A stretch of 64,000 bases of DNA from Phytophthora quininea (GCA_011947345.1 JAAVTG010000782.1:1-64000), one strand, 5' to 3'; counted from the stretch's first letter, positions 47,485 through 59,229 are shown. Notes: a model not told the origin generated them from the letters alone. Numbers and translations: made by a program.

Positions 47485-49646
47485 TTAATCTTCTCGGTCG
47501 TTGTTAAGAATCACATCGGAAACTCTGCCTGAACGCTTCACTTCAACTCGCCTCTTGACGGGAGTTGCAGCGAACCCGAAAATTAGCGACAACATGCTCG
47601 AATCCAAGCGATGCATCGCTTCCAACCTACCGGAATGCACGACACTGATCATTGCGAGTTTCGAGTTCATAGGGAACTTTTGCTTGACCAGTGGCAAATA
47701 TTCCCCATCGAGTGCATTGAGCGCCTCTTCCTCCGCTCTATCACCTACCCAGTCTTGAGGAATGTCGACATCCAGCACCTTGAGCTCTCGATACATTCGG
47801 AAAGTAGGGTCGCCGAGACAAGCCCCCAAACCAGTCAATGTGCCACAAAGAATCAACTTCTTAAGAGGCCAATTCCGTAGAGCATCGTTGACGTCAGATA
47901 CCACAACGGCAACGTCGATAAGACAAAGTTTTCTCAGTCCTGGACATGCAGCAGCCAACGCACTCAAATCCACAGTGACGGGATCAACGCCAGTGTTGGA
48001 GAAAGACAGCTTGTGGAGCCCGTAGCCGATCCATGCCAACATGTTGGGCACCGCCGCGTTGTCTTCAACTTCAAATAAAGACAACTCCAGATCACGCAGA
48101 CATTGGGATCGCTCACGAGGTTTTGAGTCGCGAACGAAAGCATCAGCATCCACTGACAGCGAGCAAACACCGTACCCCGGGACGACGACGTCTGCCTTGT
48201 TGAGCGAGGTCATCTTCGCTCTGCAGCGACACGGTCTTGCTAGAGTGAGAGCGGCGTCTTCCTCGGTTGAATTTAGAGGTCGCACTTGTACTCCTTTAGG
48301 CAGATCAATAAACCCGTACGTGGAAACAGAGTTGCCGTCAACTTCCGGCTCGGGATAGTTCGCTTTCACCACGTTTGCCACTGCATCCACGTCGTGCGCT
48401 GTCAAAAGCTGACCAACATACTCGAGCGATCCCAGCGAAGTGCTTGCATCACGGTTCCCTAATGCATATGCCAGCCATCGCCACTGAGCGTGGCCGTCCT
48501 CGTGCATTAGCGCGTCCTCATGTGTATCACCGTCTCCAAAAAGAGGATTCTGAGATCGTTAAAAGGTGCATGGGCTAATGCCGAGTAAAACGCAGCCGAA
48601 CACTTCGTAGAGCCCAAAGTGACCTCCATGCGCTGCATCAACTGGGGTCTTTCCAGTACTTTGTCGACATGATCCAGTGGCTGGCACATTGATCTGCCGT
48701 ACACCAGCATGCTCAAAAGAAACCCTGCATTCGAAATGGTCCTCCACGTCTGCTCGTTAGTGCGGTTGTCGTCAAGCGCTAGATCAACCGAAGCAACCTC
48801 GAGGCGCGCAAGCGCTTCAGTCACTACCGGGATCCTGTCGCTTTCAAAGTCGAGCTTCAGTCGTGAAAGTCTGTTCTCCAATACTTGGTTTGGTTGATAC
48901 GGATGCTCTCTCCATTCACGTACCAGGCTCGAAATGTCATCACCAACGGTGCAAAGATGAACTAATGGTGGAACTTTTAATGCAAAATGTTTCCCCAATT
49001 CATGGGCGTAGGAGTTGGCGGAGACGACCTCGAATATCATCTTGATGACAGGATACCTTTGCAAGCCGTGGGTCACCACACTGCCGTTACCGACCTGCCA
49101 ATCAATTGCAGTGAGAACGTACCACCAATTCTTGTTTTTATCAGCTCCCATGTCTTCCAGCGTCTTCATCGCAGCTTGAAAGTCCGACGAATACTCCCAC
49201 GGGTTATCTGGACAGCCAAATAAGCTTCCCCACGTGACCGACGCTTGCGTAGATACAAGATCAGTTGATGGTAATTCTCCAATTACGTAGCATTTCCACG
49301 TAGGACAGAACAGCCACTTCTTCTTGTGGTTCGATGGCTGCTTCGGCTTCTTCATAAAGTCGGATAGTAGCTCCACAAACATAGCATTATTGACTGCATT
49401 TAACATGTTGAAGAGCTCCATCGCCTCTCGAAGACGCTGCAGGTTTTCTCGACCTTTCGTTCGACTGGTCTCGTCCACGGGGAAGTTTACGTGCAGCGAG
49501 CACGGCTTCACCTTGCGGCCCGTGTTCTCCCATGCGTGAGACCGGAAGCTGAAGTTTGCGGCCACGCTTGCTTGGGGCTCTCGGACGGACAGACTCGCAC
49601 GCAGCACGTCGAGCCACGACTGCAGGAAGGACCACTCAGTCTTCAT
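47485..49646 (-). CDS. LRR-like (RNI-like) family protein, copy D
   Basis: The start MKTEWSFLQSWLDVLRASLS is at 49646. The first frame runs 379 codons and contains FCPTWKCYVIG, WGSLFGCPDNPWEYS, YAHELGKHF and HPYQPNQVLENRL. One added base in the A-run at 48538-48542 (T-run in the gene) joins it to the second frame, which reads on through WRWLAYALGN and the LRR-like end (LRDLELSLFEV, LSALAAACPGLRKLCLIDV, LKKLILCGTLTGLGACLGDP) to NNDRED. That gives about 720 residues, the cleanest full-length reading of this family here. Copy D is closest to copy A by eye (both end with a 'VxLNND' motif). Its start faces the divergent membrane-protein copy MP2 across about 265 bp. Confidence 0.72.
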
Positions 49647-49911
49647 ACGTTCGTTTCACAACAACTACTTGAGTAGTAGTATGTTTATCCGTAGCTTTAT
49701 TTTTGACGAGTCTCACTTTGTTGGTCCATACAGTCCGACAACTTTGACCAGTTTGGTGAGGACGATTTTCCTGGTGTTACCAATGGGGACAAATTCGGTC
49801 CTTCAGGAGTTCTGATGAACGACAAGGAGTGGCCAAATAATTGTCACCGAGTCTCATCGACCTCCGCCAGTTTTCAAAGCACAGCGACATTGGCAAGAGC
49901 ACCTCGTAAGA

Positions 49912-52023
49912 ATGGTCGGGGAGTTGAGGAAGGTAGCGGATAAACCATCAACTGTATTCGCGACGCTGGAGAATCTGCGCGACGATGTACTCTCGGAAGG
50001 CACCACGAATGTAAGCACCACGGACGGTGACATTGTCCACAACCCACCGCAAAAGAAACAGCTCACGCGTCGGTGGAGTCAAGTACGGATACTCGAGAAG
50101 GACGCAGTGTCGATCAAGTACCGCGAATTAGCTCCCATGGCGTTGGTCTCACCGTCGATGGCGACTAAGCGGGTCCGACCTGCAGAGACGACCAGGTTGA
50201 ACGCAGCATTGGGTCTCTTCTTGCTCTACTTCGCTCTGGCTGCGACCTCATCACCGCTGTTCGACGGGTCTATCGACGCTGAGAAAGTGACCGACGAAAT
50301 CGGCGCCAACGCCAAGAAGAACGGCTCATATGCGCCGGCTTCATGGGTGCAGGCTTCTTCAACGCTTATATCAAAGCGATGAACAGCAACGCCACTGCCG
50401 TCTCCTGGTACCCGCAAAAGGAGTACAAGCCCACCAGTTTCCTCAACTTCACCTTTCTGGACCAGTCGACCTTTTCCAATGGAGCGTGCGCCATTCTCGA
50501 CGCCAACGGACCCGAGTGCATTATCATGACGGGACATCAAGGCGGTGTAAGCGCGTACGGACTGTGTCGCAATGGCTCGGAGTTTGTCAGTGTTCAATAT
50601 GTCCAAGTTCTGGTAACCCCGGCAGATATCGGCGGTCTCGTGGCGTCCGGCACGTGGGTGGAAAATGGTCGCGAAAGCGTCTTCGTGGGGCTCAAGAAGC
50701 CGCCCACGTGTGAGCGGCAACAAACTGCAGATCTTCCCCAACGTCAACGACATTCGCTCCATGTCGGGAGCGTTTGTACCTGCAGCGAAAGGACCCACAA
50801 CACAGTGGTTTGATCTCATGAACTTGCCGACTACAGTCCGCCAGCGTATGTTCTACCTTATCGCGAAAACTGGCACAGGTCAAGGTCTCACCATTCCGTC
50901 CAAGAAGCGACAGAGCTTCGACAGTGTCATCGCGTCTAACATTTTCGGAGCTACACTGGCGGATAAACTCGAAATCGTGACGCCTTACAAAGGTAGCAAG
51001 CCTCTCAACGTGTTGCTGTACCGCATCGCTGGGTCGACTATTTTCCTACCGAGACTACAATTTACTTTCGCAGTCGCGGCTCAAGCTTTGGGGCTCCTCG
51101 CTTTCATGCTGTTGGTGACCGTGAACAATGGAGCTTTGAATACGTACCATCTCGTCCAGCAGCTACTTCGACTGCCAACGTTCTGTATCATTGCGATTCA
51201 ATTACTTTACGTGTTGTACTACCAGATTTTCGACATCATGTACCTGTGTGGACACAGCAACAGCGAGTTGATGGTCATATACGAGAAGAAGATCGCCTAT
51301 GTGGCGGGTGTGAGCTACATCTTACTGCATCAATTGGATGTTCGATCCGCTGTTACGTTATGGCCGAAGATGGCGAATAATGATGCCTACTACTTCTCTC
51401 GCATGACGTGGATGCTCGGATCCATGTCGGTCTTCATGTGGAGCCTCACGCACACGAACAACAACCACTATACGGTGATTTCATCGCCATCTTGTCCATT
51501 GAGTGCAGCCGAGTGCAACGTCCCAAAACGCTTTCTGATGCAGCACTATATCGCTTTGATGATCTTCTTGACGCACCCGATCGCTTATGGTCTCATCCAG
51601 ATCGTTCAATACCATCGATATCGCCAAGAGTATGAACCAGTGGACAAGAGAGGGCCCGACTGACTCAATTCGTTCGAAGGTTACGGTTGTGGTGGGCCCC
51701 TAAGGCGACTACTACTACAACACGCTGGTTTCCAAGCGAAGAGAGGACGACTCGATGCAGTTTCTCACGTGCTCAAAGGCTGTACGGGACGAAGGTTTCG
51801 TGATGCTTGGTGGCTGCAATGTGCTTATTCGTGCCAAGGACTTGTACCTGATCATGGGGGTCAAGTTGTTCACGGAAAAATGGCGAGCACCATCAACTTG
51901 TCGATCGTAGTGGCTCATATCGAAGCTGGCCAGCTTCTTCCAATGCGACGAGTGAGCTACAAGAGTTTGTACTTTGTGGCCAAGCGCTGGAATGGACGCA
52001 TTTCGTATCCCGACATAGGCTAG
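49912..52023 (+). pseudogene. Polytopic membrane protein, copy MP2, decayed
   Basis: Collinear with MP1 from the region before the signal-anchor helix (AALGLFLLYFALAATSSPLF) to the end RISYPDIG, but the first 70 residues differ. Lesions relative to MP1: a 4-bp deletion at 50340 (after YAPA), a 2-bp deletion near 50713 (CESG to CERQ), a CGA-to-TGA nonsense change at 51661 (after KRGPD), a one-base insertion near 51705 and a one-base loss near 51876. Most are not homopolymer length changes, so the copy is probably non-functional despite a long central frame of 332 codons. Its end lies 19 bp from the convergent START-FYVE copy 4. Confidence 0.85.
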
Positions 52024-52041
52024 AAATCCTACCAAATAAAT

Positions 52042-52714
52042 TCATTGATGCAGCATTTCGATCCCAATTTGCCAAGCCGATAAGTTCTTGGCTTCAAGGT
52101 CGTCAATCCCTTCACGTCGTCCACATCCACCGGCATATTTTTTTCTGACTGTGCACTTGCTATACAATACATCGAACTGGCATCCATAAAACCAGAGCTC
52201 AGCTTACGGCTGCAGCACCAACACACGTCGGAAAAGTCCAAGCCAGAATACGAGCCCGAACTGCGTCGGTCTTGCTGTGCTCGAAGTAAACACGCCAACT
52301 TCTTTGAATACCCCTCCTCGACAAAGTGAGATACACTCATAAGGCCATCGCCGTACGTGTATGTGCACAAACGTTCAGCAAGCATCCCAGCAGTGTAAAC
52401 TCGCTGTCGTCGTCTAAGAAGGTGATACTCGGGTCCTTGAAGCTGTCTCGGTCCTGGGTGGTCAAGAACGACGGCATCTGCGGAGACGTCAACGTCGGCT
52501 CCTCACTGAATCTCCTGGGCTTCACAGCGAGGCGTCGAAACGCTTTCATGCTGTTCTTCTCTTTGACCAACTTCCATCGGTCCACGACACGTCCGCGAGA
52601 GATAAAGTCATCGCTCGCTCGAACAGTTTCGGCCACGAGCTGGTCGGCCAACTCCTCCAGTTTGTCCTGCTTGATTCTGGGTAGACTGGGGGCTCTGGGG
52701 ATGATTACCGCCAC
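52042..52714 (-). pseudogene. START-FYVE copy 4, START core deleted, zinc finger eroded
   Basis: The N-terminal 105 residues (MAVIIPRAPSLPRI, LADQLVAETVRASDDFISRG, WKLVKEKNSMKAFRR, ITFLDDDSE) are followed directly, one frame out, by LAERLCTYTYGDGLMSV, which in copy 5 lies about 240 residues further on. Nearly all of the START-like core is therefore missing. In the finger only the first pair (CWCC) survives; the CxxC pairs that should follow are lost, and a shift changes the end from AWQIGIEMLHQ. Adjacent to copy 5, of which it appears to be a tandem duplicate. Confidence 0.8.
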
Positions 52715-52950
52715 TTGAGGCCATGCTGTTTCGGTGTGGCGGCTCGAGAAGGAAGTATGGAGTGGCCAGACTGATCAGAGCGGTCGATATCACGCGATTT
52801 GAGGTGGTAAAGCCCGTCGCCAACAATATTTCTGCCTTGTTTTTGAGAGCACCCAGCCCCACAACTTGCCATCAGGAGGTCTCTCCCTCTCTCGCACGTT
52901 TTCCGTGCCATCACTGCGTATTGTTCTTGCTTTCTATTGTACAAGTTTGT

Positions 52951-54253
52951 TTAAAGTCGCAAGTTTTCCTCGGAGAGCATCTCGATGCCGACTTGCCATG
53001 CCGACAAGTTCTTGCCTTCTAGATAGCAGCTGATGCAAAAGTCGAAGTCTTTTGTCGTCATCTTCTTGGGTCCAACAACCTCCAGCGGCAGGGTCTTCTT
53101 CACGGCGCATTTCCGACAAATGGGATGCTTGCAACGGAAGCACATTGAGTTGCCTTCCAGCAGCTTAGCGAAGCCCGAATTCAACTTTTGCTCGCAGCAA
53201 CGACAAACGTCTGACATATCCAAACTCGACAAACTGTTGTCTTCGTAGCGACGTTGTACGTGGAGTAACCAAGCAAGCTTCTTAGTGTACGCTTCCTCCA
53301 CAGTCTGAGGCACGGACATGAGTCCATCGCAGTACATGTACGTACACAACCGCTCGGCGATACTTCCTTCCGTGTCCATAAATCCTCTGCTGAAAATCTC
53401 GATTTCTCCACTGCCAACTGGCCGCATGACATGGCACGCTGAAAGGTCATTCGCACGAGTCCAAAGCTACGGAAATCCGGCACTTCGTCCAGCACGATCG
53501 AGTGGTTCAAAAGTAATTGAATCGTCTTCCTCTTGCATCGAGTGCCATGCCAGTGGATTCCACGATAAGGTAGTCTCGAGACTTGATGAAGTATCCTGCA
53601 GCACCGACAGAGGAGTGAGCGCACCACTTGACGCCTAAGAACCGGAACGGGTCGTCTGTCGTAGGTCCTTGAATACGAGATAGTATCCGCATATCGTCTA
53701 CGGCAATATCCTTGCTGCTGGCGTTCCGCATTCGACTTTGATGCTCCGTATTCGCGAAGAAGCCCAACGCTGCGTCCTCGATGGTCCCTGGAGTAATCCC
53801 CGTGCAAAATACCATCGGGACTTTCGGAGGTAGCGATTTCTCGAGTACGTGCTGCTCTGCAAAGTTCACGTAGCTGCATTCATGTGGCAGCTCGTCTTCC
53901 GATCCGTCGTCGTCCAAGTACGTAATGCTTGGATACGAACCCGATAGCATAGTGTTATTGTCGATCTCGGAGCAAAACTTTGGCAGTTGAGGGGACTCGA
54001 GAACGGCTTCTGTTTCGTCGCTGAAGACCCGATCGCGACCGAACGTTGAGGGGCGTTTCCGTGCTCGATAGGCGGTCATGTTGCCCTTGGCCTTGACTGC
54101 TTTCCAGCGACTTCGATCCACCACTCGCTTCTGAGCGATAAAGTCGTCGCTTGCACGGAGAGTTTCGGCTACGAGTTGGTCTGCGACTTCCTCGAGAGCA
54201 TTCGCTTCACTTGAAGACAGTCGAAAGGGGCTGGGAGGGAAGACATTATCCAT
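52951..54253 (-). CDS. START-like plus FYVE-type zinc finger protein, copy 5
   Basis: The start is at MDNVFPPSPFRLSSSE (54253); an in-frame ATG 87 bp upstream has no family counterpart. Second-subgroup features: VADQLVAETLRASDDFIAQK, WKAVKAKGNMTAYRARKR, TGITPGTIEDAALGFFANTE, DDPFRFLGVKWCAH, YLIVESTGMALD, LNHSIVLDEVPDFRSFGLV, EIFSRGFMD. The finger has CRCC, CFRC, CRKC and CISC, ending WQVGIEMLSEENLRL. Frameshifts at the T-run near 53512 and near 53440 split the frame in three; the first is repaired by one base in a run. Length once joined is about 430 residues, as in the intact copies. Confidence 0.78.
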
Positions 54254-56178
54254 CTCGTTTCGGTGAGGCTGCGCGCGAAGAAATCGCAAAGTGGAAGCAA
54301 GTCCCGCGTGGCGAATTTCGACACGGCACCACGACGCCACACGCCGCCGAGTTGATACGGTTGGGGCTCGGGCTGATCGGCAAAGACACCAGGATTGGCT
54401 TGCATGACGAGGGATTGTCAGCTTGTTGCCGCTTGCTTTGTGGTCGAGCTGTTTGTCGCCAGGAATCTCGTTAACTTAAGAGGAATTTTCATCGACAGTG
54501 TGCAGCATTGTGAACGCTTCGTGCTAGCAGCTCAACCGACTTCATTTGAGACCATTTCCAGGATCGATGCAGCAGACTTCCCGAGCACCGTCGAGCTGCT
54601 TTGTCACTGGACACGTATCTGCGTCTATCCACGAGGATATTGTCATGCTGCCGATCTTGTCAACCATACACAAAGGAGTTTGCTCGTCAAATTTGGAGTC
54701 TTCTAAGGCAATAACACTTGCTCACACCAAGATCGCTTCCAACTTCCTCATCCTTCGACTGAGTCATCAAAGCAGGTCTCTCGCGATGAAATGCAACACG
54801 CCGCGAAGTCTGTCCTTCTCGTAGAATTCACAGGCGATTACTCCACCAGCGTCTTCATGCCAACTACTACTAATGCAATATTGCCACCATTGATCGCCAT
54901 CGCCATCGCCACGTACGTTCGATCATCAAATCCACGCTGTCGATTTCATCTCTTCTCCAGCGAATCTATCGCCAGAGACATCGCCAAATCATCATGTACT
55001 GGTACAACGACATCAGAGATAGCGACACCATCAGCTCAGCTTCGCCACTTTCTCCATCGAAGTGATCCAGCAAAAATGGCAATCTCCGGCCGTCATGAGA
55101 GTCCGTATCGCTGGGCGATCTCCTTAGCATTCTCACAGATCCTGGCACCTAGAATGAGTCGGCATTTGTCGGTCCTTGTACCACGCCCTCCTCGCGGACA
55201 GTACGTCCGTCCTCCTGCTCTTCTGCTTCTCTGCTCTCCATCGAATCCGATCGACAACTCGAAGAAGTCGTCCCTCGAAGTGCATCGAGCGATGTCAAGA
55301 CGCATGCTCCTCATCATCCGAGACCGGAAACGCCTTCAGAACTAGCGGGCCTCGCAAATGTCTGTCATGGCGACCGTAGAGCGCCATTTCCTCGCTGCAG
55401 TGTCAAACTGACCACATCAAGCCAGGTTGGAACGACGACAAATACCCCCGTCGAATCGAGGTCACGTTCATCAAGAAGCTCGTAGGGATCGAGTGGTGGT
55501 GTGTTCAATACTGAACGACGTCTCCCTGCCTGGGTCTCCTTGACCATTCAATGAAGCTGCCACGTGAGACCTTGCAAAAGGATCTTGAACTGCCGCCGTT
55601 TACGGGCGCGGCTCCCGGTCGATGATGATGTCAAGAGTCTTGACCAATCTGCGCCACAAGTAACTTTGGAGAGACATGGCTCAAGGCTGCAGATTTGCGT
55701 CGTCGACAGTCACGTTGCTCCATTGTCGGATGACCACGACTCGGAACGTGTTGCCGTCGTGAAGGTCAGCACGTAGACGTCGAATCCCCCGCGGATCGGC
55801 CTGGAAGCGGCTCGCGTTTCCAGCCATCATGATGACAAGGAGCTTGATGCCAGCTGGAGCGGAGACCGTCAAGCATGGCTTTGTGTGCGTCAACACCTGT
55901 CTGGGTGGTAGTCACCGATCGGTCTCTTCCATTCGTTGTGGCGTCGCATTACGCCCCAACGCAACGCCGGTCTCCGTACTGGTTGACTCCAGTGCGACTT
56001 CCCCTCTCCATCCCCTGACCGCTCCTTTGCTTGAAAGCCTCCTCTGCATTGACGCCTTTGCATTAAAACCTCACGACAGCCCGTTCCGACCCGACCCCAT
56101 TGTGACTCCTACCACCAACGTAGCAAACCTTCGTCGGTCTCCGTCTTGAACTCAATACACGGTCGCTGGTGCTCACCG
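54254..56178. other. Long intergenic region between START-FYVE copies 5 and 6
   Basis: About 1.9 kb between divergent genes. The minus strand near 55365-55547 (LDPYELLDERDLDSTGVFVV) and 55681-55896 (LLVIMMAGNASRFQADPRGI) looks protein-like but is broken and unrecognised. A 184-codon plus-strand frame at 54791-55345 lacks motifs. Promoters of copies 5 and 6 should lie at the two ends. Confidence 0.4.
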
Positions 56179-57492
56179 ATGGGCAAGTCCAAGCTACCTC
56201 GCGATGTGTTCCCACCGCTGCAGCTTTCGTCGTCCGAGAAGCAGGCGATCGTCGACTACACGGACGACTTGATCCTCGAGACGTTGCAAGCCAGCGAGAA
56301 GTTCATCGCGCACCACCGCAAGCTCAACCCGGAGCGATGGAAGTACGTCAAGACCCAAGACCATCTGCACGTGTACCGGTCTCGACGACGTAAGAGTTCG
56401 TCGTCGATCGACATGCCCGAGTTGATGTCGCTGTCGGAAATGAGCAGCGGCAGCTTCCCGTCGTCGGACGGCGCGAACGCTTCGACGTCGTTGAACTCCG
56501 GCAACAAACGGCACGACTCCGACTACTTGACGGACGACTCGATCATCGAACGTGCGCGACCACAACGGGTGCCTTTGATCGTCGTCACGGGCAAGATGGA
56601 CGGTGCGGTGGAAGACGCGGCGTTCGGTGCCCTCGCAGACAATGAAGCTCGGTGGCGACTGCGGGACACGCATATCGGGGACGAGTACGACGACCAGAAG
56701 ATTCTAGCGACGATCGAGACGCCAACCACCGAAGACCCGTTCCGGTTCCTCGGGGTCAAATGGGCGACCAAAGTCCTGGGAAACTTTATGTCGCAGCGAG
56801 ATATGGTGTACGTCGAGTCGACCGGCATGACGCAGGACTCGAACGGCGAGCCGGCGGGCTACATGTTGATGCACAGCTACGCGTTGGACCGCGTGCCTGA
56901 ACTGGCCGAGTTTGGTGTCGTACGTGCTCGGATATCGACGTGCTCCATCTTCCGCAAGCACTCGGATACCTCTGTTGAGGTTTTCACACGTGCCTTCAGC
57001 GACTTGAGCGGAGACTTGTGGAAAGACGTCTCGGTCAGCATCTTCAAGAACACGTTGCTAGCTGTCGGCGGACTGGTGCAGTGTGCCGTGGTCAAGAAGC
57101 TGAAATGGCAGATGTCTGCCCGAGAAAATGAAGCCAGGGAGCACGCCACGACGTTGGCAGCTCAGGCGCACGCTCCTACGCATTGTGCAGGTTGTCACCA
57201 TTCGCTGAGCAAGTATGCCAAGCTGGTTCAATCCGGAATGGCCTGCCAAGTCTGTCGTCGGGTCTTCTGCAACAAATGCTCGAGTTTGAAGCGCGTGGGC
57301 GTCGACTTTGGCAACGACGGCGTGATTATGGAGAAGGACATGAACTTCTGCAAGGAGTGCATGGCGCTGGCCATGAAGTTGTCGTCGTGGCGTGTGGCGC
57401 AGGAGATGCTGCCCAAAAGCGACCGGGAACTGAGAAAGAAGCACAGCAGCTTGTCGACGTCCAAATCCATGTCCGTCTCGAGCTCCGGCTAA
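56179..57492 (+). CDS. START-like plus FYVE-type zinc finger protein, copy 6 (intact)
   Basis: The start is MGKSKLPRDVFPPLQL at 56179; the frame is open from 56146 without ATG. One frame of 437 residues. START-like region: TDDLILETLQASEKFIAHHR, ERWKYVKTQDHLHVYRSRRR, VTGKMDGAVEDAAFGALADN, DPFRFLGVKWATKVLGNFM, MVYVESTGMTQD. Finger: CAGC, CQVC, CNKC and CKEC, then LSSWRVAQEMLPKS and a Ser-rich tail. It has features of both subgroups (Arg-rich 'VYRSRRR' as in copies 1-3, 'DPFRFLGVKW' as in 5, 7 and 8), so it may be close to an ancestral form. GC-rich codon use is like copies 1-3. Confidence 0.88.
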   Translation: MGKSKLPRDVFPPLQLSSSEKQAIVDYTDDLILETLQASEKFIAHHRKLNPERWKYVKTQDHLHVYRSRRRKSSSSIDMPELMSLSEMSSGSFPSSDGANASTSLNSGNKRHDSDYLTDDSIIERARPQRVPLIVVTGKMDGAVEDAAFGALADNEARWRLRDTHIGDEYDDQKILATIETPTTEDPFRFLGVKWATKVLGNFMSQRDMVYVESTGMTQDSNGEPAGYMLMHSYALDRVPELAEFGVVRARISTCSIFRKHSDTSVEVFTRAFSDLSGDLWKDVSVSIFKNTLLAVGGLVQCAVVKKLKWQMSARENEAREHATTLAAQAHAPTHCAGCHHSLSKYAKLVQSGMACQVCRRVFCNKCSSLKRVGVDFGNDGVIMEKDMNFCKECMALAMKLSSWRVAQEMLPKSDRELRKKHSSLSTSKSMSVSSSG

Positions 57493-57553
57493 GCCGTTGA
57501 GTTGAAAGTCAAGTAGAATTATAATACCACGGACAAGCTTCGTCCTTGTTGCT

Positions 57554-58764
57554 TTAACTTCCTTCCAGCTTTTCGTCTTCGTCCTCCTTCTGCGTCAGAG
57601 CAGCAGCGACGTCATGCACGAAATTGAAGTACACGTAGCGGCAGTCAAACTCCATGTCGTGCCAATAGTTGACCGAGATTGTCGGGCAAAGCTGCGCTGC
57701 GCGATGGTACCATAACGACGGCAGATATAAAACTTCACCAGCGTTCACCACCACTTCAATCGGTTGCAGCTCGGCAGCTAACGGGTAACGCTCCGTGTCG
57801 ATATTCAGCGGGTCTACTGGGATCCAAGGCGTGTCCCCTTTATCAGGCGACGATAAAATGCTCCACTCTGCATGTTGTGGGTATTTCTCGTGGAACCGCT
57901 TGGTAGCGACGAGATCGACCACATCATGGTCGTGCTCCCCAAGTTTTGGCGAAATATTGTGGCGATATCTTGCGGATGGAAACTCTCGCTCGTACAGACA
58001 GCCCACAGCCGACGGAGGCAGCAACGTAAAGTGTTTTTGGCCCTTCACCACACAGTACAAGTTCTAACATCCAACCAATTCAAAGTTAGTACAATTTAAA
58101 AGCCAACAGCTCTTCAAATGTACCTCGTAGTGGTCTTTGTGCATTGTTGACACGGCTCGCTCGTCTCCGATCCAGATATTCGCCGCTTCCGGCTCATTCC
58201 CGAACGCTTGTAGCGCCAATTCCATGGCAGGCGGCACCTCGTCAAATAGCGCTGGGAATTGCTCTCTCAAACTGTCATTCTACAAACAACAATAAATCCA
58301 ATTGCTACCTCATAACAACGTAGTTGTCAGCCTACCTGATGTGACAGATACGGCACGCCGTCGAAGCCGTCTCGGTCGTTGAAAATCTTAATAAACTCCT
58401 TGAAAGGCATGTCCCGTTCTTCTGGCATGACGAAAAGCTCTTCAAGGTGGCCTGGTAATTCCAGCACTGCATCCCCCAAGCCAAACGGCGTGACGTCGAC
58501 CGTCACAGGGTCGTCGCCGGCCTTGGCAATGAGGTGGTCGTCACTCTGCCAATTCGAAAGCGCCTTTTGCCACTGGGGACTCGTCATAGCATTTTCGAGC
58601 ACCACCGGCACATTGCGACTCACGAATTGGCGGTGGAATTGCAGCGCAGTCAGACCCGAAGCGTCGACGCGAGGGATCGAGTGCAACGGCGCCCAGAAGT
58701 CTCGCGTGTCGCTCTGCAGACGCAGCAACGCCTCGTGGATATCGGAGCCCGTACTTGCAGTCAT
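57554..58764 (-). CDS. JMJD7: JMJD7-like JmjC-domain hydroxylase
   Basis: Three exons (58764-58336, 58279-58124, 58063-57554) joined by GT-AG introns of 56 and 60 nt, all phase 0, give 364 residues. Exon 1 ends GVPYLSHQ and exon 2 begins NDSLREQFPALFDEVP. Exon 2 carries the iron-binding HxD in STMHKDHYE (H190, D192), and exon 3 begins NLYCVVKGQKHFTLLPP and carries the third ligand in LPSLWYHRAAQL (H315). The order, with VNYWHDMEFD after it, matches JMJD7, a 2-oxoglutarate/Fe(II) lysyl hydroxylase that modifies GTPases of the DRG/TRAFAC type in animals. No frameshift. It is a single-copy conserved gene lying inside the START-FYVE array, convergent with copy 6 (61 bp between stops). Confidence 0.88.
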
Positions 58765-59229
58765 TTTCCGATGTCAATGGCTAGCAAAGCCCCGCGAGAT
58801 CGCTCGTGTGATTGGCCAAAGACCACATAACTTATCTCTTGCCAACCGTCAGCGCATCAAAACAATTGACGATGAAAAGGAAAAGTTTTGCGAGCCAAGA
58901 AAACAGCAAAGTCGTTGAACATGTTCGGAATCAAAGAAGCTGTACCGGTTGTGGTCGTCGTCCTCAAGTCTCTGTGCCAGGCCGACAATCGACGTGCTAT
59001 CGTGCATTAAATAATGACGGCCATTGCAGCTGTTCTTCTCGAAAGTCTTTCGTTGCAATTCCAACCTCCGTTGGTTCCCATCGTGCAAGCAAGTTCTCGA
59101 GATCGGGCGGAGTTTGTGGTGCTCTCGAATATGTTTAGGGGCTCGTCATCTCCATCCGCTTTGCCATCTTGCCTAACCCACTTCGCTTCACAATGCAGCG
59201 ACTTCACTCACTCGCTATTTTGCTTGGAG
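58765..59229. other. Divergent promoter region, JMJD7-like and START-FYVE copy 7
   Basis: 465 bp between two start codons on opposite strands. The plus-strand frame is open from 59014 but without family similarity before 59230, so it is treated as leader. No specific motif identified. Confidence 0.5.

Noticed and set aside
54791..55345. 184-codon frame between START-FYVE copies 5 and 6
   Set aside because: Ser/Arg-rich with no family features and no conserved start; probably chance.
59014..59229. N-terminal extension of START-FYVE copy 7
   Set aside because: None of the homologs has matching residues before MEPSIDTFPP; better read as 5' leader.
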